Source of the DNA: UBA7185 sp964606855
Lineage (GTDB): Bacteria > Bacillota > Peptococcia > Peptococcales > Peptococcaceae
Direction: 5' to 3'
Length of the DNA stretch: 64,000 nucleotides
Assembly (NCBI GenBank): GCA_964606855.1
Contig: CAZSHM010000003.1
Coordinates: forward strand, 17,800-81,799
A model generated the notes under the pieces. The model did no database searches and was not told where the DNA came from. It saw only the letters and a program-made list of their open reading frames with translations. Positions 26,412 through 34,840 of the stretch are shown one piece after another. Position 1 is the first letter of the stretch; each line of letters begins with the position of its first letter. The translations under genes and the position numbers were made by a program.

Positions 26412-28022
26412 TCAGAAAAGTTCTCCCGGTTCTGCACCGGGAACGCCCTGCGATCTCGCCAAGGTTCTGTCCTTGCTCGAAGATTGCATCCGTGCGCCAG
26501 GCGGACGCGCAGCAAAGTGCGCCTCGATGGCGTCAACCAGACCGTCGATCGTATAGCGCTCGGCGACGATATCCACCGGCAGACCGTTCGCGCGCGCGGT
26601 CTCCGCCGTCACCGGACCGATACAGGCCACCGTCACGCCGGACAGGCACGTGCGGTCCTCGCCCAGGAGGCGCAGAAAATTGGTCACCGTGGAGGAGCTG
26701 GTGAACGTCACCACATGGATCTCTCCGGCGCGCAGCTTCTCCAAAAGCAGCCCGGTATCCGTCTCGTCGGCCGGCAGCGTGCGGTAGGCGATCACTTCGT
26801 CCACCCGCGCGCCCATCGCCCGGAGGCTTTCCGCCAGAACCGGCCTCGCCAGATCGGCGCGCGGCAGGAGCACGCGCTCCCCCGCGCGGACACGCCCGCC
26901 GAGCGCCTCCGCGACGGCCTCCGCGCGGAATACCTCCGGCATCACATCCACCAGGAGGCCGCGCTCCTCCAGCGACTGGGCCGTCCTGGGCCCGATGGCG
27001 CACAGGCGCGCCCGCCCCAGGGTGCGCACATCCAGCCGCTGCGCCCGCATGCTGCGGAAGAAGGCGTCCACACCGTTGGCGCTGGTGAACAGGATCCAGT
27101 CATAGCGGCCCGCTTCGGCCACCGCCCGGTCCAGCGCGGCGGTATCCTCCGGCTCGGCGATGCGGATGACCGGGTACTCCCAGGCCTCCGCGCCGAGTTC
27201 CTCCAGTTTCTCCGATAGGACGCTCGCCTGCTCGCGGGCGCGCGTCACAAGCACCCGCTTTCCGAAAAGCGGCTTCTCCTCAAACCAGCAGAGGGTCTCC
27301 CGCAGCGCCACCACGCGGCCGACCAGGATGATGGCCGGCGAGCGGAGCCCTGCCCGCGCAACCTCCCCGGCGATGGTATCCAGCGTCCCCGTCACCACCT
27401 GCTGCTCCGGGCGCGTGCCCCAACGGATCACCGCCGCCGGCGTTCCCGCGTCCTTGCCGTACTCCAGGAGCCTGCCCGCGATCTCCGCCAGATTTCCGAC
27501 ACCCATCAAGAACACCAGCGTCCCCGGATCCTGCGCCAGCCGCGGCCAGTCGATGCCGCTCTGCGCCTTGCCCGGCTCCTCATGCCCCGTGATCACCGTG
27601 AAAGTGGATGTGAAATCCCGGTGCGTGAGCGGAATGCCCGCATAGGCGGGCACCGCAATCGCGGATGTGATGCCCGGCACCTCCTCAAAGCGCACCCCCG
27701 CGGCCCGCAGCGCTTCGCCCTCCTCGCCGCCGCGCCCGAACACATAGGGATCCCCTCCCTTGAGCCGCGCCACCACATTGCCCGCCAGCCCTTCCTCCAC
27801 CAGGATCCGGTTGATCTCCTCCTGGCGGAGCGTGTGCCGCTCCGGCGACTTGCCGACATAGATCAGCCGGGCATCCGGCCGCCTGTAGCGCAGGAGGCGC
27901 GGATTGGCCAGCCGGTCGTAGACAATCACGTCCGCCTTCCGGATGCACTCCAGCCCCTTCAAGGTGATGAGTTTCACATCCCCGGGCCCCGCGCCGATCA
28001 AATAGACGATTCCACGGTTCAT
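26412..28022 (-). CDS. cobA-hemD: uroporphyrinogen-III C-methyltransferase / uroporphyrinogen-III synthase fusion
   Basis: 536-residue bifunctional protein. The CobA/SUMT half (1 to about 245) shows VYLIGAGPGDVKLITLKG, RLKGGDPYVFGRGGEE and VPAYAGIPLTHR; it methylates uroporphyrinogen III to precorrin-2. The HemD half (about 253-520) starts GKRVLVTRAREQ and closes the tetrapyrrole ring. A short basic tail rich in Ser and Arg follows. ATG 28022 overlaps the hemC stop as ATGA. With the Met8-like gene upstream, the operon can reach sirohydrochlorin or siroheme, leading to siroheme, cobamides or the alternative heme route. No dedicated late heme gene lies in the window. Confidence 0.96.
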   Translation of the reverse strand: MNRGIVYLIGAGPGDVKLITLKGLECIRKADVIVYDRLANPRLLRYRRPDARLIYVGKSPERHTLRQEEINRILVEEGLAGNVVARLKGGDPYVFGRGGEEGEALRAAGVRFEEVPGITSAIAVPAYAGIPLTHRDFTSTFTVITGHEEPGKAQSGIDWPRLAQDPGTLVFLMGVGNLAEIAGRLLEYGKDAGTPAAVIRWGTRPEQQVVTGTLDTIAGEVARAGLRSPAIILVGRVVALRETLCWFEEKPLFGKRVLVTRAREQASVLSEKLEELGAEAWEYPVIRIAEPEDTAALDRAVAEAGRYDWILFTSANGVDAFFRSMRAQRLDVRTLGRARLCAIGPRTAQSLEERGLLVDVMPEVFRAEAVAEALGGRVRAGERVLLPRADLARPVLAESLRAMGARVDEVIAYRTLPADETDTGLLLEKLRAGEIHVVTFTSSSTVTNFLRLLGEDRTCLSGVTVACIGPVTAETARANGLPVDIVAERYTIDGLVDAIEAHFAARPPGARMQSSSKDRTLARSQGVPGAEPGELF

Positions 28023-29023
28023 GACACGCCTCCTGTCTCGCTCCGATCGGATCCGCTCCCGCCGGCGCGAATCTCCTGCAAGATCTGCGCGCCGCCCGCC
28101 TCGGATAGCTCCGCCGCCAGCTGCCGCCCCAGCGCGCGCGCGGCCCGGAGACCGCGCTCCGCCGTATCCGGCAGCGCGCACGCGGCGGAGCGGCGCACGA
28201 TGCGGCTGCCGTCGAGCGCGCCCACCAGCCCGTCCAAGGAAAGCGTGCCGTCCCGCAGCCGGGCGTTGGCGGCGACGGGAACCTGGCAGCCGCCCTCCAG
28301 CGCCGCGAGGAGCGCGCGCTCTGCCGCCGCGCAGAGCGCGGTCTCCGCATCGTGCACCGGCACCAGGAGATCCGCGATCTCCGCGTCGCCGCTCCGGCTC
28401 TCCACGCAGAGGATCCCCTGGCAGACGGCCGGCAGACAGACCGAAAAAGGAAGCCGCTCTCGGATGTGCCGCGCGAGCCCCATGCGCTCCAGACCGGCCG
28501 CCGCCAGGACGATGCCGTCAAAGCCCTCCTCCTCCATCTTCCGCAGCCGCGTCTGCAGGTTGCCGCGCAGATCGCGGATCTCCAGATCCGGCCGCACATG
28601 CAAAAGCTGCGACTTGCGGCGCAGACTGCTGGTGCCCAGCTTGGCCCCGCGCGGCAACGCCGCGAGGGAGGCATAGCGCGGCGAGAGCAGCACATCCGCC
28701 GGATCGTGGCGCTTCAGCACGCAGGTGATCGCAAGCCCCGGCGGCAGCTCCGTGGGGACATCCTTTAGGCTGTGCACCGCGAAATCCAGCTCTCCGCTCA
28801 GAAGCCCTGCCTCCAAGTCCCGCGTGAAAAGCCCCTTGTCCCCGATTTTCGACAGAGAGACATCCAGGATGCGATCTCCCGCGGTCTTTCGCGCGACCAC
28901 CTCGTACGCCCGATCCTCACCGGTCTCCCGCAGTCTGTCCAGAACGAAGTTCGTCTGCCAAAGGGCCAGGGCGCTCTCCCGTGAGCCCACCCGAATCGTC
29001 TGCTTCCGAATCGTCTGCTTCAT
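28019..29023 (-). CDS. hemC: porphobilinogen deaminase (hydroxymethylbilane synthase)
   Basis: Polymerises four porphobilinogens into hydroxymethylbilane. The 334 residues include IRVGSRESALALWQTN, SLKDVP, LGTSSLRRKSQLL and the dipyrromethane-cofactor Cys in ALEGGCQVPVAA. ATG 29023 is seven bases after AAAGGAG. The N-terminus reads KQTIRKQTIRVG: the first copy of KQTIR comes from a 15-bp tandem duplication. The gene start lies inside the 3' end of hemA (107-base overlap, different frame). Confidence 0.96.
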   Translation of the reverse strand: MKQTIRKQTIRVGSRESALALWQTNFVLDRLRETGEDRAYEVVARKTAGDRILDVSLSKIGDKGLFTRDLEAGLLSGELDFAVHSLKDVPTELPPGLAITCVLKRHDPADVLLSPRYASLAALPRGAKLGTSSLRRKSQLLHVRPDLEIRDLRGNLQTRLRKMEEEGFDGIVLAAAGLERMGLARHIRERLPFSVCLPAVCQGILCVESRSGDAEIADLLVPVHDAETALCAAAERALLAALEGGCQVPVAANARLRDGTLSLDGLVGALDGSRIVRRSAACALPDTAERGLRAARALGRQLAAELSEAGGAQILQEIRAGGSGSDRSETGGVS

Positions 29024-30350
29024 GCCCCCGCTCCTTTCCGCGCGCCGCGGCGTCTTTTTGGGGATCCGCTTCGGCCGCCTGATCCTCCGGCAGCTCAAAC
29101 AGATCGTTCACCGCCCGGATGTAGCAGTCGATGCGCTCCGCATGGCTCCCCGCCAGCTGGCGCAGATTGTACATCGGCTTGTGGAGCAGCTGGCTGACGA
29201 TGCTGTGCGCCAGCTGTTCCACAATCCGCTTCTCCCGCGGCGTCACATCGTCAATGCGGCGCAGCGCCTTCTCCACTTCCTTCTGCTTGATGGCCTCCAC
29301 CTGCCCGCGCAGCTTGACGATGGTCGGCACCACCAGCAGGGAATCCAGCCAAAAAAAGAAATTGTCCACTTCCTCCGCCACGATGGCCCTCGCCTGCTCC
29401 GCCTCCCGCATCCGTCCCTCGAGATTCTGCGCCACCACATGCTGCAGATCGTCGATGTCAAAGAGACGCACATGCTCCAGCTCCGCCACGTCGGGGGCGA
29501 TATCCCGCGGCACGGCGATGTCCAGAAACAGGAGCGGTTTGGTGCGGCCCGCCAGAAGCGGTTCCAGATCTTTTTTTTCGATGATATATTTCGGGGACGC
29601 GGTGCAGCAGAGGATGATGTCCGCGCGGTCCAGATAGAGTCCGAAATGATCCAGCCGAATGGCCTTGCCCCCGAACTCCTCCGCCAGCCGCTGCGCGCGG
29701 TCGAAGGTGCGGTTCGCGACGATCACGCCGCTGATGCCGTTGGAAACCAGATGGCGCAGCGCCAGTTCGCTGGTCTCGCCCGCGCCCAGAATCAGCACCG
29801 TCTTGTGGTCCAGGCTTCCGAGCTCCTGCTTTGCCAGTTCCACCGCCGCAGAGCTGACCGACACCGCCTGGCGGTCGATGCAGGTCTCCGTGCGCACACG
29901 CTTTCCCACACTCAGCGCGTTCATCAGCAGGGTGTTGAGCACGCTGTCGGACAGCTCGCAGGTGAGGGCGCAGCTGTAGGCCTCCTGTACCTGCCCCTGG
30001 ATCTGGCTCTCCCCCAGGATCATGGAATCCAGTCCTGCCGCCACCGTAAACAGGTGCTCCACCGCCGCCCGCCCCTTGTATACATACAGATACTGCCGCA
30101 GTTCTTCCGGCGCGCAGCCGCTGTAGTCGGAGATAAACGCCTGCAGCGCTTCCACCGCCTCCCGGTCGCGGGCGGCGTCCAGATAAAACTCCGTGCGGTT
30201 GCAGGTGGAGAGCACCGCCACGCCCTCCGCGCCGCGCAGATTGCGCAACTGCGCCGCGGAGCGCTGAATATGCGGTTTTGAGAGGGCCACTTTCTCGCGG
30301 ATTTCCACCGGCGCCGTCCTGTAATTTAGTCCCAATACGACGATAGACAT
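28917..30350 (-). CDS. hemA: glutamyl-tRNA reductase
   Basis: NADPH-dependent first enzyme of the C5 pathway, reducing glutamyl-tRNA to glutamate-1-semialdehyde. The 477 residues have catalytic Cys50 in STCNRTEFY, GESQIQGQVQEAY, the NADPH-binding ILGAGETSELALRHL and the C-terminal dimerisation helices. The last 50 or so residues (from EADPQKDAAARG) are acidic, low complexity and beyond the usual end. They include a duplicated ADDSE/ADDSG stretch and overlap hemC by 107 bases, so an earlier stop may have been lost. ATG 30350 lies in the end of the met8-like gene, behind AAGGTGAG. Confidence 0.96.
   Translation of the reverse strand: MSIVVLGLNYRTAPVEIREKVALSKPHIQRSAAQLRNLRGAEGVAVLSTCNRTEFYLDAARDREAVEALQAFISDYSGCAPEELRQYLYVYKGRAAVEHLFTVAAGLDSMILGESQIQGQVQEAYSCALTCELSDSVLNTLLMNALSVGKRVRTETCIDRQAVSVSSAAVELAKQELGSLDHKTVLILGAGETSELALRHLVSNGISGVIVANRTFDRAQRLAEEFGGKAIRLDHFGLYLDRADIILCCTASPKYIIEKKDLEPLLAGRTKPLLFLDIAVPRDIAPDVAELEHVRLFDIDDLQHVVAQNLEGRMREAEQARAIVAEEVDNFFFWLDSLLVVPTIVKLRGQVEAIKQKEVEKALRRIDDVTPREKRIVEQLAHSIVSQLLHKPMYNLRQLAGSHAERIDCYIRAVNDLFELPEDQAAEADPQKDAAARGKERGHEADDSEADDSGGLTGERPGPLADELRSGQTAGDR
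28991..29020. repeat. 15-bp perfect tandem duplication at the hemA/hemC overlap
   Basis: Two adjacent copies of CCGAATCGTCTGCTT. The length is a multiple of three, so both overlapping frames stay open: HemC gains KQTIR and HemA gains ADDSE-type residues. Confidence 0.9.
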
Positions 30351-30967
30351 GCTCTCACCTTGTTTTCCACTTCTTCCCGGCTTGTCCCGCGCAGTTCCCC
30401 CGGCAGATCCATCTCCGCCAGGCGCTGAAGAAACTCTCGCCGCTTGGAGGCATCCTTGATGCCGCACATGGCCTCCTCGCGCGCCGCGGCCACAATCTCC
30501 AGCATGACGCCGTACTCCGGCCCGAACTCCTCCTCCAGCCGCTCGCGGATGGAGCGGGCGATGGCGGGGCTCACGCCGCCCGTGGAGACCGCCAGGAGCA
30601 GATCGCCGCGCCGCACCGCCGCGCTGACGGCAAAACTGCTCTCCTCACGGCTGTCCGCCACATTGACCAGCACCTGATGCGCCTCGCACCAGCGCGCCAC
30701 CGCGCGGTTGACGTCGCGCCGGTCGGTGGCGGCGATCACGAGGAAACTGCCCGCGAGCTGTCCGTCCCGGTAGGGCGCGGCAATCCAGGACAGGCGGTTC
30801 GCCTCGGCCAGCTCCGCAAGTTGCGGACAGAGCGCGGGGCTGATCACCGTCACGCTGGCCTCCTCCTCCAGAAGGCTTTCCACCTTGCGCAGCGCCACCG
30901 TTCCACCGCCCACCACCGTGCAAGGACGGCCCGCCAGATTCAGGGTCACCGCATATTGAAACGACAT
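30326..30967 (-). CDS. precorrin-2 dehydrogenase / sirohydrochlorin ferrochelatase (Met8/CysG N-terminal type)
   Basis: 213-residue NAD-dependent dehydrogenase acting on precorrin-2 to give sirohydrochlorin; Met8 members also chelate iron. Rossmann motif VVGGGTVALRKVESLLEEEASVTVISP, then the Asn-rich AATDRRDVNRAVARWC and STGGVSPAIARSIRERLE of the dimerisation domain. ATG 30967 is eight bases after AAAGAGG. HemA starts inside its last 25 bases. Whether it has chelatase activity cannot be told from sequence. Confidence 0.93.
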   Translation of the reverse strand: MSFQYAVTLNLAGRPCTVVGGGTVALRKVESLLEEEASVTVISPALCPQLAELAEANRLSWIAAPYRDGQLAGSFLVIAATDRRDVNRAVARWCEAHQVLVNVADSREESSFAVSAAVRRGDLLLAVSTGGVSPAIARSIRERLEEEFGPEYGVMLEIVAAAREEAMCGIKDASKRREFLQRLAEMDLPGELRGTSREEVENKVRACLSSYWD

Positions 30968-31006
30968 GTGTAAAACCTCTTTTCCGCAAAGGCGCCCGCG
31001 CCGCAC

Positions 31007-31981
31007 TCAGGAGACGCGCGCCCGCAGATACTCCACGCCCTTGCGCAGGATTTCCTTCTGCGGGAAATCCGGCAGCGCCGCGATGTATGCCTCGCCCTGG
31101 CGCAGGTAGCTCTCGGCGCGCTCCTGTGCCGCCGTCACTCCGCCCTGCGCCTCAATGATGGCGACGGCGCGGTCCACCTCCGCCTGACCGCCGGCAAAAT
31201 GTCCTTCGATGAGACACAGGAGCTCCTCCCGCTCCGCAAAATCCTTCTGCAGCACCAGAATGACAGGCAGGGTCAGAATGCCGTTCGCCAGATCGCGCCC
31301 CACCGGTTTGCCCAGTGTGTTGGCATTGCTGTGCAGATCCAGGATATCATCCTGAATCTGAAAGGCCATGCCGAGATGATAGCCGATCTTGTAAAAAAGT
31401 TCAATCTCCTCCTCGCTGCCGCCGGAGGCCACCGCTGCCGCCTGGCAGCTGCTCGCCATCAGCAGGGCCGTCTTGCGGTCGATGCGGTAGTAGTAGGTCT
31501 CCTCGGTCTGCGCGGTGTCAAAGGCGCCGCGCAGCTGCTCCACTTCCCCCAGGCTCATCTCCACGCAGAGATCGGCCAGAATCCGCAGCAGGCGGTCGCT
31601 CTCCGGCTGGGCGCGAACGATCTCCACCGCCTTGACCAGCACGTAATCCCCCACATGGATCGCGTAACGGTTGCCGTGCAGGATATTGACTGTGGGCTCT
31701 CCGCGCCGTGTGGACGCCCCGTCCACCACGTCGTCGTGGATCAGCGAAGCCATGTGAATCATCTCCAGTGCAGCCGCCAATGGCACAATCCCCGCCTCGT
31801 TGCCGTACATACTTGCCGTCAGCAGGGCAAGGGCCGGCCGCACGCGTTTGCCGCCGGCGTGCAGCATGGACAGCGCGCTCTCGCGCAGGGCCGGATGCGG
31901 GAAGTTCAAAGCCTCCTCCAGATACGCCTCCACATCGCGCATGCGATTCTTGATGTCATGCAGTTCCAAAACTCTCAGCAT
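31007..31981 (-). CDS. polyprenyl diphosphate synthase (component II type)
   Basis: Trans-prenyltransferase of 324 residues making a long-chain polyprenyl diphosphate, normally the quinone side chain. First aspartate-rich motif in LIHDDVVDGASTRRG and second in QIQDDILD, with GGKRVRPAL near the N-terminus and GDYVLVKAVEI. ATG at 31981 follows AGGGGAT. Twelve bases upstream is a gene resembling the small subunit of heptaprenyl diphosphate synthase. Chain length is not shown by sequence; solanesyl and heptaprenyl forms look alike. It suggests that the organism makes a menaquinone or similar quinone. Confidence 0.92.
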   Translation of the reverse strand: MLRVLELHDIKNRMRDVEAYLEEALNFPHPALRESALSMLHAGGKRVRPALALLTASMYGNEAGIVPLAAALEMIHMASLIHDDVVDGASTRRGEPTVNILHGNRYAIHVGDYVLVKAVEIVRAQPESDRLLRILADLCVEMSLGEVEQLRGAFDTAQTEETYYYRIDRKTALLMASSCQAAAVASGGSEEEIELFYKIGYHLGMAFQIQDDILDLHSNANTLGKPVGRDLANGILTLPVILVLQKDFAEREELLCLIEGHFAGGQAEVDRAVAIIEAQGGVTAAQERAESYLRQGEAYIAALPDFPQKEILRKGVEYLRARVS

Positions 31982-31993
31982 ACCTTTTATCCC

Positions 31994-32596
31994 CTAGCAT
32001 TCTTCCATCTCCAGCCGCGCCGCCAGCGTCTCCAGATCCGGCACCGGCAGCTCCGCGTCCGCGGGCCGCAGCCGCGCTTCGGCCCCCCGCGCCAGCGCTT
32101 TCAGGCGAGCGGCCGCATCCCGCTCCGTCCCGGGCGCGGGCTGTGCCAGAATCGCCGCCGCCTCCGCCGTCGTCTCCAGCAGAAGCTCGCGCGCGCCGCG
32201 GGCCGCGCCGCCCGTCAGCGCATCGATCCCCCCGCTGTTGAGCCGCCGCATAAACTCGATATAGACCGGCAGGCACGCTTCCTTGCCGGAAGCGGAGAGC
32301 GTCTCGTAGAAGCGCCCCAGAAAGAGATCGCCCAGGAGAACTTTCAGCTGGTCGCCGCGCCCGCCTGTCTCCCCGACGGATCCGTGCAGCCGCGCGTAGA
32401 GATAGACCAGCTCCGAGAGCTGCCCCAAGTCCCGCCCGTCCGCTCCGGACAGACCCGCCTCGCGCCCCAGATAAGCGCCCACACGCGGGAAAAAGAGGAA
32501 GGCATCGTAGGTGAGCACATCGCGCGCGTCTGTTCCCTCCAGGAGCTCAAACACCGTGACATCCTTCACCCGCAGCTGCGAAAGGAAATCCTGCAA
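31994..32596 (-). CDS. probable heptaprenyl diphosphate synthase component I (HepS-like)
   Basis: 200-residue helical protein, first gene of the heme operon. The stretch LLGDLFLGRFYETLSASGKEACLPVYIEFMRRLN resembles the core of HepS/GerC1-type small subunits of two-component polyprenyl synthases. Its place directly before component II supports this. Overall similarity is weak, so the call is tentative. The start is taken as TTG 32596, eight bases after GGGGAGG; an alternative GTG at 32632 would add 12 residues but has its purine tract immediately adjacent. Confidence 0.6.
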   Translation of the reverse strand: MQDFLSQLRVKDVTVFELLEGTDARDVLTYDAFLFFPRVGAYLGREAGLSGADGRDLGQLSELVYLYARLHGSVGETGGRGDQLKVLLGDLFLGRFYETLSASGKEACLPVYIEFMRRLNSGGIDALTGGAARGARELLLETTAEAAAILAQPAPGTERDAAARLKALARGAEARLRPADAELPVPDLETLAARLEMEEC

Positions 32597-32706
32597 GTCA
32601 ACCACCTCCCCGTTCGCCGGCTCGGCGCCCACCCTCTCCCGCGGCGCATCCGTCCGGCGTTGTCCCGGGCAATCGCATCCTACCCCGAAACTTTCACTGA
32701 AAGTTT

Positions 32707-32735
32707 ATTGTAGCATACTTTATTCCGAGTTTCAA
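32707..32735 (-). promoter_or_regulatory. sigma-A-type promoter for the prenyl-heme operon
   Basis: Minus strand TTGAAA (32730-32735), 17-base spacer, TACAAT (32707-32712), with a TATGC extension before the -10 box. About 110 bases before the first gene. The gap 32597-33011 holds this promoter and two terminators of the upstream permease. Confidence 0.8.
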
Positions 32736-32835
32736 CAATTCCATGCGCCCCTGTGCGCGGAATTATGATACGGTATTTTTATAATAGAGGACAGAACTTG
32801 CGGGGCAGCGCCGCGCCGTGCGCATCGCGCCAAAC

Positions 32836-32867
32836 ACAAAAAACAGAGGCGGAAGGCCCGCCTCTGT
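32836..32867 (-). terminator. intrinsic terminator (distal) after the cluster B permease
   Basis: Perfect 10-bp stem ACAGAGGCGG / CCGCCTCTGT, five-base loop, then TTTTTTGTG on the minus strand. Confidence 0.9.
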
Positions 32868-32925
32868 GTACCCCGCGCTGCCCCCCGGATCCGCCTCATT
32901 CCGTGTCAACCCCGGGGGGATATCC

Positions 32926-32964
32926 AAAAACCGCCCCCACTTCAGAACCGCTGAAAATGGGGGC
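32926..32964 (-). terminator. intrinsic terminator (proximal) after the cluster B permease
   Basis: Stem GCCCCCA / TGGGGGC extended by TTCAG / CTGAA across a small bulge, then GGTTTTTGG on the minus strand, about 45 bases past the stop. Confidence 0.8.
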
Positions 32965-33011
32965 AGTGCACTGTTACTCTATGCGATTGCGGAATGGAAT
33001 GCCGGACGCCG

Positions 33012-34493
33012 TCACGGCTGCAAGTTGGCGCAGAACAGATTCGGGAACGTCAGACTGACGATGACCGACATGACCAGCGCCAAAAGGATCCACGGGACAC
33101 AGACTTTGTAGAGCTGCTTCTTGTTCACCCATTCCGTGTTGCCAAACACCATCGCGGCCATCATGCTGCCGCTCGGTGCCAGATAGGCCCATTGCGTACC
33201 GAAATAGACCGCCATGATGGCGATCATCGGGTTGTAGCCGGCCGCCACCAGGATCGGCGCCAGGAGAGGCGCAAAGACCATCTGCAGCACCATGTTCATG
33301 GAGAACTGACTGATCGCGCACATGAGCACGCAGACCGCGATCACAAAGACCAGGAGCGACATCTTGCTCACCATCGGAACCAGGATCGCGGACAAGAACG
33401 CCAGCACGCCCGTCCCCTCCGATACCAGGGCCGCCGCGATCACCATGATGGCGCCCGTCAGCAGAACCATATCCCAGCTGACATTGGACATCAGCCGCGT
33501 GAAATTCGCAAACGGCTCCCCGTCCTCCTTCTTGCAGAGGATCAGGATGGCCACCGTGAGGATCCCGCAGACGCCCACCATTCCGGCCTTGCTGAAGAGC
33601 GCCGTGAAGGCCCAGCTCGCAGGCAGGACCGACGGAATCAGCATGGCGACGCAGAAGAGCAGCAGAATCACCGCGCCGCGCTTCTGGTCGGCGTTCAGGC
33701 TGACTTTCTTCCCCGCGCCGCTCTCCAGCAGCGCCTCGGAACCGTCCTTAAATTTTTTCGTGTCGATGCGGGCGATGAATTTCCCGGTCAGGAGGAACAG
33801 CACAAGCGCCAACGCGAGCGGAACCGAGATGCACATCGTGTACTGAAACCCGGTCAGCGCCGCCCCGCCCATGGCGGTCGAGAGGATGCCGCGCGTGTAA
33901 ATAGAGCCCGGCATGAAGAACGGCCATACCGTAAAGAGCCCGCTCATGGAGATGCCGAGCATGACGAAGGTCGGCAGGGCGTCCCCTTTCGTGTACCCCA
34001 TCTTCTTCAGGACGGGGCCCATAAAGCTGAAGCCCAGAAGGATCATCATAATCGGGTTTCCAATGAAAGGTGCGAGAATTGCCAGCGCAAAAAACAAGAA
34101 CGTCATAAACACCCATGGCTTTCCTACGGCGAACTTTCTGGTGACCAGCCAGGTCGCCACAACGTCCAGCAGGTTTGTCTCATTGATGTAGGCAAACAGA
34201 ATAAAACCGACCAGAGACGCGATGAAGGTCGTGTTCGTCAAGAGCAGGCCCAGCGCGGCTTCCGGGGTCTCCGCATATCCGCAGAAGCCGAGCATAATCA
34301 CGCCCAGGATGCTCGGCCAGAGCATTCCGCAGGTGCTCCAGCCCCAAATCATCCCGAGAAAAATGCATATCACGGACACGCCCAGCGGTGTGATCGGCGC
34401 GGGCGCCGGGAGGACAAACCCCAGCAACATGAGTGCGATAACGATACAAGGATTCAGATACGTTTTGATCAGACGCTTTCCATCAGACATCAT
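33012..34493 (-). CDS. SLC13/DASS-like permease, paralogue B
   Basis: 493-residue membrane transporter with about a dozen hydrophobic segments, a clear paralogue of the cluster A permease. Both share an N-terminal GFVLPAP/GFRLLPPP turn, an early GMIWGW/GLVYGW segment, and the central pattern of a Gly-Tyr-x-Lys-Gly-Asp loop (MGYTKGDALP; CGYEKGDKFN in copy A). The C-terminal half has WAYLAPSGSMMAAMVFG in the position of the second substrate loop. Last gene of cluster B, downstream of the LysR gene, with possible operator repeats in front. Probably imports an organic anion; which one is unknown. ATG 34493 or 34490 behind AGAAGGG. Confidence 0.85.
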   Translation of the reverse strand: MMSDGKRLIKTYLNPCIVIALMLLGFVLPAPAPITPLGVSVICIFLGMIWGWSTCGMLWPSILGVIMLGFCGYAETPEAALGLLLTNTTFIASLVGFILFAYINETNLLDVVATWLVTRKFAVGKPWVFMTFLFFALAILAPFIGNPIMMILLGFSFMGPVLKKMGYTKGDALPTFVMLGISMSGLFTVWPFFMPGSIYTRGILSTAMGGAALTGFQYTMCISVPLALALVLFLLTGKFIARIDTKKFKDGSEALLESGAGKKVSLNADQKRGAVILLLFCVAMLIPSVLPASWAFTALFSKAGMVGVCGILTVAILILCKKEDGEPFANFTRLMSNVSWDMVLLTGAIMVIAAALVSEGTGVLAFLSAILVPMVSKMSLLVFVIAVCVLMCAISQFSMNMVLQMVFAPLLAPILVAAGYNPMIAIMAVYFGTQWAYLAPSGSMMAAMVFGNTEWVNKKQLYKVCVPWILLALVMSVIVSLTFPNLFCANLQP

Positions 34494-34688
34494 TTTTCCC
34501 TTCTTCCAATTCTTCCAACTTCCTATTTTCTACTTCCGAGTTTTCTACTTTCGTCCTGTTCCGCGTGCCACGCACAGCGCCGCAGGCATACCTTCTGCGC
34601 TGCGGGACGGCGCCGCGCCGTCCCAGCGGCGTCCATAAACCGCTGTTTCGCTGTTCTTGGCGCTTTGCCTGTCAAAGCCGAGATAAAA

Positions 34689-34728
34689 CTGAATTTGGAA
34701 ACTGAATTCGCGAATCTGATAAATTCAG
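34689..34728. promoter_or_regulatory. three CTGAATT half-sites, candidate LysR operator
   Basis: CTGAATT at 34689-34695 and 34702-34708 plus the inverse AATTCAG at 34722-34728, in the 347-base gap before the permease. Spacing and dyad are of the kind LysR-type regulators use, and the lysR gene is immediately upstream. A weak promoter (TTGCTT-17-TACGCT, minus strand) lies just upstream of the sites. No experimental basis. Confidence 0.4.
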
Positions 34729-34797
34729 CGTAGCGCAATCCCTTCCATAAAGCAAACGAAGGTTTTTCAGCTTATGTTCCCTAACATGATTTCCGGC

Positions 34798-34824
34798 AAA
34801 ATAAAATAGCCGGGGCTTCCCGGC
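34798..34824 (-). terminator. probable terminator after the LysR gene
   Basis: Short stem GCCGGG / CCCGGC with a four-base loop followed by TATTTTATTTT on the minus strand, 17 bases past the lysR stop. Confidence 0.7.
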
Positions 34825-34840
34825 ATCTTTTCTGGCATCC

